From the NCBI GenBank assembly GCA_017508875.1, contig JAFWQX010000017.1:1-50647 (forward strand): a stretch of DNA of 50,647 nucleotides. The letters run 5' to 3'. The notes below the pieces were generated by a model. The model saw only the letters and a program-made list of their open reading frames with translations. It did not search any database and was not told the origin of the DNA. Below are positions 25,054-33,396 of this stretch, one piece after another (the first letter of the stretch is position 1; each line of letters begins with the position of its first letter). Origin of the DNA: Clostridia bacterium. GTDB taxonomy: Bacteria > Bacillota > Clostridia > UBA1212 > UBA1255. The position numbers and the translations under genes are program-made.

Positions 25054-25677
25054 TCACGGTTTTCCGTAAAGCAGTTCAAAATGTTCATAGTGGTCGCCGG
25101 TATAATAGATCAGCCCGTCGTTTGAAAAAACGATGCGCTTAACTCCCCTGACGGTGCCTTTAGTATCTATGTCACATTCTGTATACGTCCTGCCGCTTTT
25201 CTTTGGAAGAAGGCCTTCGTAGTTTCCGAAGCGGTCTCCGCCGATCACTTTCCCCGGAGCATATTTTTCTACGGGATCATTACCGTTTCCGGACCAGCCG
25301 AGGTCTTTCGCAGCGTCCTTAGTAATAAAGTTAGACGGAAGCCTGCCGTAAGTCTGTATATAAAGGGCGACGTCATCTTTCGAATAATACTTCCCGTTTT
25401 CATCGAGTTTAGCCGCAGTAGGCTGAGGCTTCTGAGTAGGATCGGCAGGCTTAGCCGTGGCCTCTTCATGGTCCGGAGTACCGGAGCCGGGAGTATTGTC
25501 AATAACTATCAGCTCATCCGTCGCGGCGCCCGGCGAAGTATTCGTACCGTTCTGATTACTACCGGTTCCTGCGAAGAATTTATTAAATATAAAATATGCG
25601 GCGACAATTACGATAATTGCGACGACTGCCAATATTATCTGTTTTTTTGATAATGTTTTTTTAGAAGATTTACTCAT
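25054..25677 (-). CDS. Membrane-tethered barnase-type ribonuclease
   Basis: The 207-residue protein has a basic start, one membrane helix (about residues 13-31), a Thr/Pro/Gly-rich linker (35-95) and a barnase domain (98-207). The catalytic set is complete: Glu167 (SGRTYTECDI), Arg177 and Arg181, and His196 (TGDHYEHF), aligning with barnase Glu73, Arg83, Arg87 and His102. Barnase Lys27 is Arg112 here, and Arg59 is Tyr153. Unlike secreted barnase it has no evident cleavage site, so the RNase would sit outside the cell on a tether or be released by a protease. Ribosome site is weak. Role as a contact toxin is inference. Confidence 0.9.
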   Translation of the reverse strand: MSKSSKKTLSKKQIILAVVAIIVIVAAYFIFNKFFAGTGSNQNGTNTSPGAATDELIVIDNTPGSGTPDHEEATAKPADPTQKPQPTAAKLDENGKYYSKDDVALYIQTYGRLPSNFITKDAAKDLGWSGNGNDPVEKYAPGKVIGGDRFGNYEGLLPKKSGRTYTECDIDTKGTVRGVKRIVFSNDGLIYYTGDHYEHFELLYGKP

Positions 25678-25709
25678 ATCCGGATATATAGAAGTTAAGA
25701 TAATTCATA

Positions 25710-25734
25710 CGGCGGCCGCAATTCACGGCCGCCG
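25710..25734. other. Strong GC hairpin between surface-protein and barnase genes
   Basis: CGGCGGCCG (25710-25718) and CGGCCGCCG (25726-25734) are perfect 9-bp arms with a 7-nt loop. No T tract follows in either direction, so it may slow or process the minus-strand transcript rather than end it cleanly. Confidence 0.6.
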
Positions 25735-25755
25735 CAAAAGTCGGTCAGTCAAAAG

Positions 25756-27318
25756 TTATTTTTTCTTTTTCTTTGCCACGATGATTCCTACGACTGCTGC
25801 GCAGACAACGACAGCCGCAACGATAATAACAGGAACAAGCCATTTGTTGGTATTGCCCTTTGTATCGTTTTCACCGCTTTTATCCGTATCGGCGCCTTTA
25901 TCCGTTGCCTTTGCCTCTTCAGTAGTTTCAGGAGCATCAGTTACTACAGGTACGTCGGTAGCAGGCGCGTCTGTGGGCTTTTCGGTAGGCTCTGCAGTAG
26001 GAGCTTTAGTAGGAGTGGGAGCAGGCGTCGGAAGGGCCGCAAGGCCTTTCTCGGCTATCTGGGCAGCGAAAGCATCTGCGGCTATCTTATTGGTAAAGAA
26101 CGCGGCGTAGTAAACGTCTACAGTAGTATCCTCCTTGGAAGAAGTGAACATATCGTAGCGGCAGTTCGAGACGTCTCCCGTCCAGAGCTTGGCCTTTGAA
26201 AAATCGATGTTAACGCACTGAAGTTCATCAGTCGTAACGTAATTATAAAGGATATTCTTCGCTTCGTCATAAGAGCCGTTTTCAGACGTCTGGAAGTACA
26301 TTGACCCTCCCTTCGCACCTTCTGCGGTATTAACTGCGACACCCAGCTGGAGGATCTTGCAGTCATCTGCGGAAACAACGTCCATATCTTCATTTCCCGC
26401 AAGAATTCCGAATGCAAATTCAATGAACGGGTCACCGCCGGCGGAGACATCAATGCTCCAGCAGCCTTTGCTTTCGTCAAAATAAACGTCAGTGATCTGG
26501 TTTCTTCCTGTCTCCGAGAAGAAATCATAAAAGATATCATCGTCGGAATTGAAAACCAGGAGACCGTAAGGCTTGGAATCATACGTAGAAGGATCGGCTG
26601 TAGGCTCGGGCGTCTTTTCAACAGAATGATCAGGTCCCGTGAAATTCTTCGCATCTTCTTCGCTCGCAAAGAAACCTACCCATGAAATAAGGAGCGTATC
26701 GCCTTCTTCGGAAAGTCCGCTTCTGCCGCCTCTGTACATACCGTCAAAGCGAAAAGTGGAAACAGTACCTTCCCACGCTGTCTCGCCTTCTTCCATCTCG
26801 GCAACGACGTTCTGAGTCGCGCCTTCCTGGGCAGACACGCCGTCGGGTCCGTTGATGAGGTTAACGTATTTCTGATTCTGGACGGGCATATTGAAGATGT
26901 ACGTCTTGAATTCAGTCATATTAGGATCTACGTCGAAATGGAAAACGGTGCTGCCGCTTATGGGGTGCGACGATGTCCCGAAATGGCCCTCATACTCTGT
27001 AGCGTCGGTAAGGTTCTTCAGGCAGAACGCCACGTAGGGATAATCCTCTCCGTCGATACCGGCATCGGCAATATTGTTAAGATAGAAATTCGGATCGCCG
27101 ATCTCGTCAAGACCTTCGGCCACCATTTTAAGTGCATGGTCTTCCCACGTTACACTGCACTGGTTCGTACCGGTCACAGTGTAATCATTATTAAAATCAC
27201 TCTCATAATAGAAATCGTAAACGTACCCGGGCTCAGCTGCGGAAACCGTGAAAGACGGCAGCAAAGACATTACCAGTGCCAGCGCAAGCAGAATCGACAG
27301 GCTTCTAAACTTTTTCAT
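25756..27318 (-). CDS. Surface protein with two homologous beta domains and C-terminal anchor
   Basis: The 520-residue protein has a signal peptide (cleavage near SAAEP, residue 28). Two domains follow, about 39-226 and 258-417, that look related: both start with a Tyr/Phe-rich SD segment and TG.NQ, contain a GDP-F/NF strand and end in a WVGFF/YAAFF strand followed by an acidic/Asn-Phe helix. This suggests an internal duplication of a carbohydrate-binding-like fold. A Pro/Thr linker (430-465), one helix (494-514) and a KKKKK tail anchor it. No known family. Start 27318 has AAAGGAG upstream. The gene is divergent from the NAGPA-domain gene, from back-to-back promoters. Confidence 0.75.
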   Translation of the reverse strand: MKKFRSLSILLALALVMSLLPSFTVSAAEPGYVYDFYYESDFNNDYTVTGTNQCSVTWEDHALKMVAEGLDEIGDPNFYLNNIADAGIDGEDYPYVAFCLKNLTDATEYEGHFGTSSHPISGSTVFHFDVDPNMTEFKTYIFNMPVQNQKYVNLINGPDGVSAQEGATQNVVAEMEEGETAWEGTVSTFRFDGMYRGGRSGLSEEGDTLLISWVGFFASEEDAKNFTGPDHSVEKTPEPTADPSTYDSKPYGLLVFNSDDDIFYDFFSETGRNQITDVYFDESKGCWSIDVSAGGDPFIEFAFGILAGNEDMDVVSADDCKILQLGVAVNTAEGAKGGSMYFQTSENGSYDEAKNILYNYVTTDELQCVNIDFSKAKLWTGDVSNCRYDMFTSSKEDTTVDVYYAAFFTNKIAADAFAAQIAEKGLAALPTPAPTPTKAPTAEPTEKPTDAPATDVPVVTDAPETTEEAKATDKGADTDKSGENDTKGNTNKWLVPVIIVAAVVVCAAVVGIIVAKKKKK

Positions 27319-27388
27319 AGTCAAATGCTCTCCTTTATTCGTTATTATCAGCCGCAGACAAACGGCATACGGCCGATCGGTCAATTTA

Positions 27389-27417
27389 ATTTTACAAAAA
27401 TCACGCTTAGTTGTCAA
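27389..27417 (-). promoter_or_regulatory. Sigma-A promoter for the duplicated-domain surface protein
   Basis: On the minus strand TTGACA (27417-27412) and TAAAAT (27394-27389) have a 17-bp spacer. The leader is about 65 nt. The -35 forms an inverted repeat with the -35 of the opposite promoter (TTGTCAA, 5 bp, TTGACAA; 27411-27429). Confidence 0.8.
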
Positions 27418-27422
27418 GCGCA

Positions 27423-27451
27423 TTGACAACGCCGCGGGTATATTGTAAAAT
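27423..27451 (+). promoter_or_regulatory. Sigma-A promoter for the NAGPA-domain surface protein
   Basis: TTGACA (27423-27428) and TAAAAT (27446-27451) have a 17-bp spacer; the leader is about 40 nt. Its -35 is 5 bp from the divergent one, so the two sites probably cannot both be filled at once. Confidence 0.8.
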
Positions 27452-27498
27452 CGTATAAACAAATGATTCAGTTGCTTTCAGAAAGGAGCAATCTTATT

Positions 27499-29061
27499 AT
27501 GAAAAAAAGCACAATTCTTAAGCTGTTAACGTTCGCCTTCGTGCTCATGCTGTCGGTATCCTTCATACAGCGTCCTGCCGTTGTCAACGCGATCGACGGT
27601 CTCAAAGATCTTGACTGGGTCGAGGATTATTCAGAGCATGAGATCTACCCCGGCGTCATGGCGTACGACTTTGTTTCATCCGCGTCGTCGAAATATCTTC
27701 TTAACCATATCCATATCGTTGAATTTGATCCGGCGCAGAGCGACCTGTACCTGGACGTAACTAACGAGGCGGAGCATTCCAATACGCTGAAGACGGTCCA
27801 GAAAACGATGGAAGAGTATAACGCCAACCACCCTGACAGGAAGTCGCTCGCCGGTGTTAACGGAGATATGTGGATGGTCACCTACGCTCATGCACGTGTT
27901 GAAGGATCCGGCACTTCTTACGGAGGCGCTTCCGATCCGGTCGTTACAAAAGCGCTCACGATACCGAGAGGCTTTAACGTATATAAAGGCGAGATCATCA
28001 GCACCGCACACGACAGTTCTGAAACTCCTTTCGAGGGCGAGTTCCAGTCTTTCGGAATCAGTGCAGACGGCGTTGCGCAGCTCGGCCAGCCCAAAGTCAC
28101 GGTCAATATTACGAACCAGACCACAGGAAAGTCGTTCAAGCCTAACGGAATAAACAGACTTCCTTCAAATAAGTCCGTAATGATGTATACTGATAAAGGC
28201 CCCGCGGCAAATTACGCGCTCGCAGACGCATTTGAAGTCGTGATCGATTTCGACGAGGACTATTTCATTAAGCACGGTACAAATATTACCGGAACAGTTA
28301 CCGCGATCTGCGGCCCGGATGCCGAAAATCCGGAAATGAAGGAAAACAGGATCATTCTTACCGCCAGGGGCGAAAAGAAGATCGCAAATATTTCAGATTA
28401 CAGCGTCGGCGATAAAGTGACGATCGAAGTTAGCGTTAAAGATACGTTTAAGAACAACGAATTCTGGCAGAACGTATACACCGCTGTAGGCGGTCATATG
28501 TACTTTGCACGCGACGGTAAAGTCAGTTCTCTGGGCGGCGAGAGCGGTTATCCCACAACGATAATCGCTACGACAAAATCCGGAAAAATGATCTTCATGG
28601 TCGCGGACGGCAGACAGAAAGATTTCAGCGTCGGCATTCCTTTCGGAGTTTACGATTCGTTGGCAAAACTGCTTGATTTTGAAGACGCTTTCATCGTTGA
28701 CGGCGGCGGAAGTACGACTATGGTCCAGCTGGTCAATGAAGGCTATCAGATCGTAAACAGACCGAGCGATAAGAACTCCGACGGTTCTTACGGAAGCCCT
28801 CGCTCCGTCGTCAATTCATTTATACTTGCTGCCGGTCCGGACCGCAATGCTCCCCCGGCCACTGAAGTTCCTACCGAAGCTCCAACAGACGAACCTGCAG
28901 ATCCGACAGGAGATATTTCAGGCGATAAGACTTCCGAACCAGGTAAAAAATCCGGCGGCGGAAAAGTAGATCCCGGCGTCATCGCAGCAATCGCTGTAGG
29001 TGCGGTCGCAGTCATTGCCGTAGCCGCTTTTATAGTCACTGTGGCAAAAAAGAAAAAATAA
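27499..29061 (+). CDS. Phosphodiester glycosidase (NAGPA-domain) surface protein, C-terminally anchored
   Basis: The 520-residue protein has a signal peptide (ending near VVNA) and a NAGPA-type phosphodiester glycosidase domain. GVNGDMWM, the YTAVGGHMYF segment and especially FIVDGGGSTTMV are the family's active-site stretches. Such enzymes cut sugar-phosphate diesters, for example on teichoic acid or exopolysaccharide. The C-terminus has a Pro/Thr linker (TEVPTEAPTDEPADPTG), a membrane helix and KKKK, and no LPXTG motif. AGAAAGGAG lies before ATG 27499. It is divergent from a partner surface gene and upstream of the tRNA-Trp. Confidence 0.85.
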   Translation: MKKSTILKLLTFAFVLMLSVSFIQRPAVVNAIDGLKDLDWVEDYSEHEIYPGVMAYDFVSSASSKYLLNHIHIVEFDPAQSDLYLDVTNEAEHSNTLKTVQKTMEEYNANHPDRKSLAGVNGDMWMVTYAHARVEGSGTSYGGASDPVVTKALTIPRGFNVYKGEIISTAHDSSETPFEGEFQSFGISADGVAQLGQPKVTVNITNQTTGKSFKPNGINRLPSNKSVMMYTDKGPAANYALADAFEVVIDFDEDYFIKHGTNITGTVTAICGPDAENPEMKENRIILTARGEKKIANISDYSVGDKVTIEVSVKDTFKNNEFWQNVYTAVGGHMYFARDGKVSSLGGESGYPTTIIATTKSGKMIFMVADGRQKDFSVGIPFGVYDSLAKLLDFEDAFIVDGGGSTTMVQLVNEGYQIVNRPSDKNSDGSYGSPRSVVNSFILAAGPDRNAPPATEVPTEAPTDEPADPTGDISGDKTSEPGKKSGGGKVDPGVIAAIAVGAVAVIAVAAFIVTVAKKKK

Positions 29062-29085
29062 CGTAAACGATCAGAATATTTTCCC

Positions 29086-29115
29086 TTGACAACTCCTCTT
29101 CCGCGGGTGTATACT
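29086..29115 (+). promoter_or_regulatory. Promoter of tRNA-Trp
   Basis: TTGACA (29086-29091) and TATACT (29110-29115) have an 18-bp spacer and end 13 bases before the tRNA. Confidence 0.8.
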
Positions 29116-29128
29116 TCACCTCGCGCGA

Positions 29129-29201
29129 AGGGGAGTAGTTCAATTGGTAGAGCAGCGGTCTCCAAAACCGCCCGTTGCGTGTTCGAGTCGCGTCTCCCCT
29201 G
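29129..29201 (+). tRNA. tRNA-Trp (CCA anticodon)
   Basis: The cloverleaf folds: acceptor AGGGGAG with CTCCCCT, anticodon stem GCGGT/ACCGC with loop CTCCAAA (anticodon CCA, read as UGG codon), a TTCGAGT T-loop, and discriminator G73. The 3' CCA is not encoded. It has its own promoter and a strong terminator. Confidence 0.93.
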
Positions 29202-29206
29202 CTAAA

Positions 29207-29235
29207 GCCGTGCGCCTGTGCGCACGGCCTTTTTG
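29207..29235 (+). terminator. Rho-independent terminator of tRNA-Trp
   Basis: GCCGTGCGC (29207-29215) and GCGCACGGC (29220-29228) form a perfect 9-bp stem with a 4-nt loop, followed by CTTTTTG. Confidence 0.93.
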
Positions 29236-29264
29236 TTTATAATAGACAGGATGTGAACTTGACG

Positions 29265-29666
29265 ATGACCGGAGCAGCTTCCCGTGGTACTTATTTAAAA
29301 AAACGTTCGATAAAATCCCGCAGATTCATCCCTGCCCTGGCAGGTGGTATAGCGTCATTTTTGTTTGCATTCTGCATTTTATCCGTTCCTGCCTTCTCCG
29401 ATAATTCTTTATCTCAGGAGCGCGCCGGTGCGGCCGCAGTTTATGACGTTAGCGATCCTGCGACAGCTGAGCGTAACGTAGCACAGACCGGCAGCACGGA
29501 AGCCGCTTCAGAAACACAGGCCGGGGAAACACAGAATGTTCAGGAGCAGGAAAAAGGTTCAGGCAGATATTTCATCAATAAGACGCATATTATCATCTCC
29601 TGCCTCGTCGCATTCGCTCTCGCCGTACTGATCGCGATACTGCAGGCAAACAAAAAGTTCAAATAA
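29265..29666 (+). CDS. Small bitopic membrane protein of unknown function
   Basis: The product of about 133 residues has a basic N-terminus, a hydrophobic segment (FIPALAGGIASFLFAFCILSV), a Gln/Glu/Ala-rich middle and a C-terminal helix followed by NKKFK. It thus shares the layout of the local C-terminally anchored proteins. Three in-frame starts are possible (GTG 29253, TTG 29259, ATG 29265); the frame further upstream runs into the tRNA and is not used. A TATAAT (29238-29243) lies just ahead, without a clear -35. No family recognised. Confidence 0.55.
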   Translation: MTGAASRGTYLKKRSIKSRRFIPALAGGIASFLFAFCILSVPAFSDNSLSQERAGAAAVYDVSDPATAERNVAQTGSTEAASETQAGETQNVQEQEKGSGRYFINKTHIIISCLVAFALAVLIAILQANKKFK

Positions 29667-29705
29667 CCGAAGCAAAATAATGCATAAAGGACCGAGGTAA
29701 AAACA

Positions 29706-31055
29706 ATGAAAAAGAAAATTCCGGGCGAAGCGATAAAACTGCTGAAATATATTGACGCCACTCCCACACCGTACCATGCCGCGGAAGAACTTGCCCGCAT
29801 GCTCGAAGAAAGCGGCGCTCAGCGCCTCCTCGAAACCGACAGATGGGAAAAACTTGTCCCCGGTAAAAATTATTATTTGATCAGGAACGATTCCTGCATC
29901 GCAGCGTTCCGCCTCGGAAAACGCCCTCCGGAAAAAGCGGGATGGCATATCAGTCTTTCGCATATAGACTACCCCTGTCTGAGGATCAGGCCGAATCCGA
30001 CTTCGATCTCAGAATCGTATGAAAGAATTTGCGCCGAGACGTACGGCGGACTAATACATCACAGCTGGTTCGACAGGCCGCTCGGACTTGCAGGAAGAGT
30101 GTACTTGCGCGCGGACAATGAATCCGGCATGGAAGGCGTAAATATCAATATCCGCCGCCCCCTGCTCGTTATCCCCGAGCTCGCCATCCACATGAACCAC
30201 GGCGTGAACGACGCCGCGAAATTCAATCCGCAGACCGAGATGCTCCCCGTTTTTTCGCAGAATTTCGAAGGTAAAAAAGGGTTCATAGATTTCCTCGCTG
30301 TTTCGCTTAAAACGAAGGCGGATAATATATTGAGCTGGGATCTGGCCGCTTATGATCATGAAAACGCATGTACGACCGGTGAACACGACGAATTCATTTC
30401 CGCACCGCACCTTGACGACGGCGAAATGGCGTTCTGCGCATTCAGCGGATTTATTGACGGCTATAAAAACACCGAAAACGGCGCCGGAAAAGGAAACGGA
30501 AACGCAGAAAACGCTTTGTCCCTGCCGGAATACAATTCAATCGTCATAGCGTACGATCACGAAGAAACCGGCTCGGTCTCAGACCGCGGCGCCAGATCCA
30601 ATTTCCTCACTTCGCTTATCGGGCGGATAAACAATAACGCCGGGATCAACGATGAGGATTCCGTCCGTTCAATGATCTCGTCGGTCGTCTGCTCCGCAGA
30701 TATGGCTCACGCAAGCCATCCTTCCTATCCGGGCACGTACGACGCAGATCATAAGATCTTTCTTAATAAAGGGCCCGTACTTAAGCACAGCTTTTCGCAG
30801 ACTTATATCGAATCGCCGAAAGCCGCGGCGCTGTTCAGAAAATATTGTTCGGAAAATTCCGTCCCATTCCAGGAATTCGTTAACCGCAACGATCTCAGGG
30901 GCGGTTCGACGGTAGGCCCTGCTTCGGCGGCATCGATTGGCGCGGCAGGTTTCGATATCGGGAACGCCATATTCTCAATGCATTCGATCAGAGAGTTTGG
31001 CGGCACATACGACGTTAAATACGCCACCGACTTTTTCAGGGCGTTCCATAGATAA
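29706..31055 (+). CDS. M18-family aspartyl aminopeptidase
   Basis: The 449-residue zinc enzyme trims N-terminal residues from peptides in the cytoplasm. Typical M18 stretches are present: HISLSHIDYPCLRI with a metal His, YGGLIHHSWFDRPLGLAGRV, HLDDGEMAFCA, AYDHEETGSVSDRGARSNF with acidic metal ligands, and the C-terminal MHSIREFG. GAGG lies 9 bases before the ATG. Length is normal. It follows the small membrane protein by about 40 bp. Confidence 0.93.
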   Translation: MKKKIPGEAIKLLKYIDATPTPYHAAEELARMLEESGAQRLLETDRWEKLVPGKNYYLIRNDSCIAAFRLGKRPPEKAGWHISLSHIDYPCLRIRPNPTSISESYERICAETYGGLIHHSWFDRPLGLAGRVYLRADNESGMEGVNINIRRPLLVIPELAIHMNHGVNDAAKFNPQTEMLPVFSQNFEGKKGFIDFLAVSLKTKADNILSWDLAAYDHENACTTGEHDEFISAPHLDDGEMAFCAFSGFIDGYKNTENGAGKGNGNAENALSLPEYNSIVIAYDHEETGSVSDRGARSNFLTSLIGRINNNAGINDEDSVRSMISSVVCSADMAHASHPSYPGTYDADHKIFLNKGPVLKHSFSQTYIESPKAAALFRKYCSENSVPFQEFVNRNDLRGGSTVGPASAASIGAAGFDIGNAIFSMHSIREFGGTYDVKYATDFFRAFHR

Positions 31056-31073
31056 AAAACTGACCGTATTAAA

Positions 31074-31095
31074 ATGCCATAATTCGGCATATCGT
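31074..31095 (-). terminator. Weak terminator candidate between convergent genes
   Basis: ATGCC (31074-31078) and GGCAT (31086-31090) pair with a 7-nt loop; on the minus strand the stem is followed by TTTTAAT. The stem is short, so this is uncertain. Confidence 0.35.
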
Positions 31096-31104
31096 GAATA
31101 TTGC

Positions 31105-32727
31105 TTAACGTCTGCGCTTCCTGAACGCAAGTCTGATGATCAGGATGATAGTCACCACTATTGACGCGATAAGTACTACGACAAGTATTTCGAGCAGCCC
31201 GAATGAGATGGAAGCATTGCCATCCTCGTAATTTTTATTGTCCGTAGCAGCACCCGTCGGTTCAGCGACAGCAGTAGCAGGCGCAGGATCGGTCGATTCC
31301 GGAGAAGGTTCATCGGTCGGAGCGGCAGTAGGTTCGACCGTCGGTTCAGGCGTAGGAGTTGCGGCAGATGCGGGATCCGCGCTGATCACAAGCGACGCAG
31401 GCGCTGATACGTTGTAAGCGTCATACAAAGCTTTAGAATAATTAACGGCTGCAGTGTACTCTCCGGGAGTTTTCAGCTCAAATTCAATCACACAGTTCCC
31501 GTCATCACCGAAAGGTGCGGCAATATCGCTCTCGATCGCGCCTGAAGGCCCGGTCAATGAAACACCTACCTCCCCTTTCGGAACGATCCCGTCTATCTGA
31601 TCTTTCAGGCGGGCTTTCACGGTCGCTTTATACACGTTTTCGCCTGGATAATAATCGATTTTCTCAAGCGAGGCATCGACAGAAGTGGAGATCGCGTTAG
31701 AAGTCACGTTCGTATTTCCGGCAGATCTCGGAGTCTCAGTTACGCCCTCGTACCTTGTCACGGTCACGCGAAAATCACCCGCTCCGGTAACTATCAGATT
31801 ATTGCCCTCTACGCGGGCTATAAAGGGATTTGAAGCGAGATATATATATTCACCTTCCCCTGACCCTCCGGACGCCGTTAAAGGCACGATATCGCCCGGT
31901 TTAAGCGTTTTAGGAATTGAACCTAAAGAGACACCGCTGGTCTGGGCTGTCTGCACCGGCTGAGGCAGCGTGTGCCCCGTTATTTTAAGATCATATTTCG
32001 CGGCAATAGCATCTGCTACGGCAGCCCCTATCTCTTTGATTTTATTATCATCTTTAAGCAGCGAAAGATCCGTATCACTGGTTATGAACGCGGTCTCAAG
32101 TATCATCGAAGGAATACCGTATTTTACTCCCTGTCTGATCACTTCATAATAATCCCCCGCGCTGCCGTCGGGATAATTCAGATACGGAGCGTCTTCGAGC
32201 ACTCTCGTCATAAAGCCGTTGTTCTTAAGGCCGAGCGCGGAAAGGCGCGACAGGATCTTATCCGTAAGATCGGCAGTTTCATTTTTAAGATTTTTGCGAT
32301 AGTTACCGCACGGAATTATCGTCGATGCGCCGCGCGCTGATTTGTAGCTGGAAGAATTGATATGGAAAGAAAGGAACAGATCGGCATCTACGTTATGTGC
32401 GAAAGTGGATCTCGCGTAAGTAGAAATGTGATTGTTCGCGACTCTCGTTCTGTAGACAAAAACGCCGTCGTACTGTGTAAGCCTTTCGTAGCAGGCGTTC
32501 ATCAGCTTATCATTAAAGGCTCTTTCGCTATAATCAACGCCGTCTACCGTACGTATTGCCCCCGGATCGGTGCCTCCGTGCCCTGCGTCAAGCATAACGG
32601 TAAAAGGTTTAGGCTCGTTGTTGCCCTGCGCTTCAGGCTCTGTTCCGGCGGCAAAAATCCCGCCACTTAAGAGAGCACATGCGGTCAATAAAGCCAGCGC
32701 GATCTTTAGCAATTTCGTCTTTCTCAT
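31105..32727 (-). CDS. Secreted N-acetylmuramoyl-L-alanine amidase (Amidase_3), C-terminally anchored
   Basis: The 540-residue protein has a signal peptide (about 1-28) and an Amidase_3 domain with zinc ligands His50 (LDAGHGG), Glu68 (YSERAFN) and His122 (SFHINSS) and catalytic Glu211 (ILETAF). Such enzymes cut the amide between muramic acid and the stem peptide. Domains resembling Big/Ig folds follow (about 245-430), then a Pro/Thr/Glu linker, a membrane helix and RKRRR. GAAAGAGG lies before the ATG. It probably acts in cell wall turnover while staying attached to the membrane. It follows the DHFR gene by about 60 bp. Confidence 0.9.
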   Translation of the reverse strand: MRKTKLLKIALALLTACALLSGGIFAAGTEPEAQGNNEPKPFTVMLDAGHGGTDPGAIRTVDGVDYSERAFNDKLMNACYERLTQYDGVFVYRTRVANNHISTYARSTFAHNVDADLFLSFHINSSSYKSARGASTIIPCGNYRKNLKNETADLTDKILSRLSALGLKNNGFMTRVLEDAPYLNYPDGSAGDYYEVIRQGVKYGIPSMILETAFITSDTDLSLLKDDNKIKEIGAAVADAIAAKYDLKITGHTLPQPVQTAQTSGVSLGSIPKTLKPGDIVPLTASGGSGEGEYIYLASNPFIARVEGNNLIVTGAGDFRVTVTRYEGVTETPRSAGNTNVTSNAISTSVDASLEKIDYYPGENVYKATVKARLKDQIDGIVPKGEVGVSLTGPSGAIESDIAAPFGDDGNCVIEFELKTPGEYTAAVNYSKALYDAYNVSAPASLVISADPASAATPTPEPTVEPTAAPTDEPSPESTDPAPATAVAEPTGAATDNKNYEDGNASISFGLLEILVVVLIASIVVTIILIIRLAFRKRRR

Positions 32728-32786
32728 AATTTCCTCTTTCGTAAAACGGCGCAGGATCTGCTCCGAAAATCAGATCTCATCAGGCT

Positions 32787-33341
32787 TTATTTCGAAGCGC
32801 CGCCATTCTTCAGCGAAGAATAAACGGTGAACGAATAACCCACTTTTTCGGGAACTGTTCCGTCCATAAGTTCTCCGAGCTTGTCTCCCTCCGAACTTGT
32901 ACATTCGGAGCCCTTAAAAATAAGTTCCCAATCCGGATCATTGTCCAGATCCGGGAAAAACGCGTCAGCTTTGAATTCCGCATCGATCCTGGTGACGAAT
33001 GCCAGACTGCAGTAAGGAAGCATCTGTCTGTAAATACTCATTCCGCCTATCACCCAGACGTTTTCGGAACCGTACTCCTCTGCCAGTCTCACAGCTTCTT
33101 CGATACTGTGAGCCACAGTCGCGCCTTCCGGTGCGTAATCCGGATCAGGGTTAAGGACAATATTCTTCCTGCCCTTAAGGATCTTTCCGCCCGGAAAAGT
33201 CGCGAGCGTATTTGAACCCAGGACAACGGCTCTTTCGCGCGTCAATACGGCAAAATTCTTCAGGTCCGCCTTTATCCGCACGAGCAGATCGCCTTTATAC
33301 CCGATCCCCCAGTTTTTATCTACAGCAACAACAAGATTCAT
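32787..33341 (-). CDS. folA: Dihydrofolate reductase
   Basis: The 184-residue enzyme reduces dihydrofolate with NADPH. Family stretches are NLVVAVDKNWGIGYKGDLL at the N-terminus, VVLGSNTLATFPG (a variant of the GRKT-FES segment) and VWVIGGMSIYRQMLPYC. The Asp/Glu that protonates folate is Asp26 (IKADLKNF). GAGGTCGG precedes the ATG. It lies 55 bp after the thymidylate synthase gene, as in many bacteria, where it regenerates the folate that ThyA oxidises. Confidence 0.92.
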   Translation of the reverse strand: MNLVVAVDKNWGIGYKGDLLVRIKADLKNFAVLTRERAVVLGSNTLATFPGGKILKGRKNIVLNPDPDYAPEGATVAHSIEEAVRLAEEYGSENVWVIGGMSIYRQMLPYCSLAFVTRIDAEFKADAFFPDLDNDPDWELIFKGSECTSSEGDKLGELMDGTVPEKVGYSFTVYSSLKNGGASK

Positions 33342-33396
33342 TTTCCGACCTCATCAGCAAATACTGCTTTAAATCGTTCCGTACACACGCGCAGGT

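Noticed and set aside
25710..25734. Rho-independent terminator
   Set aside because: The stem is strong but no T tract follows in either direction; listed as a hairpin only.
29175..29264. Upstream start of the small membrane protein
   Set aside because: It would begin inside tRNA-Trp and run through its terminator.
22116..32727. LPXTG sortase signals on the anchored proteins
   Set aside because: No LPXTG-like motif is seen before the C-terminal helices I read.
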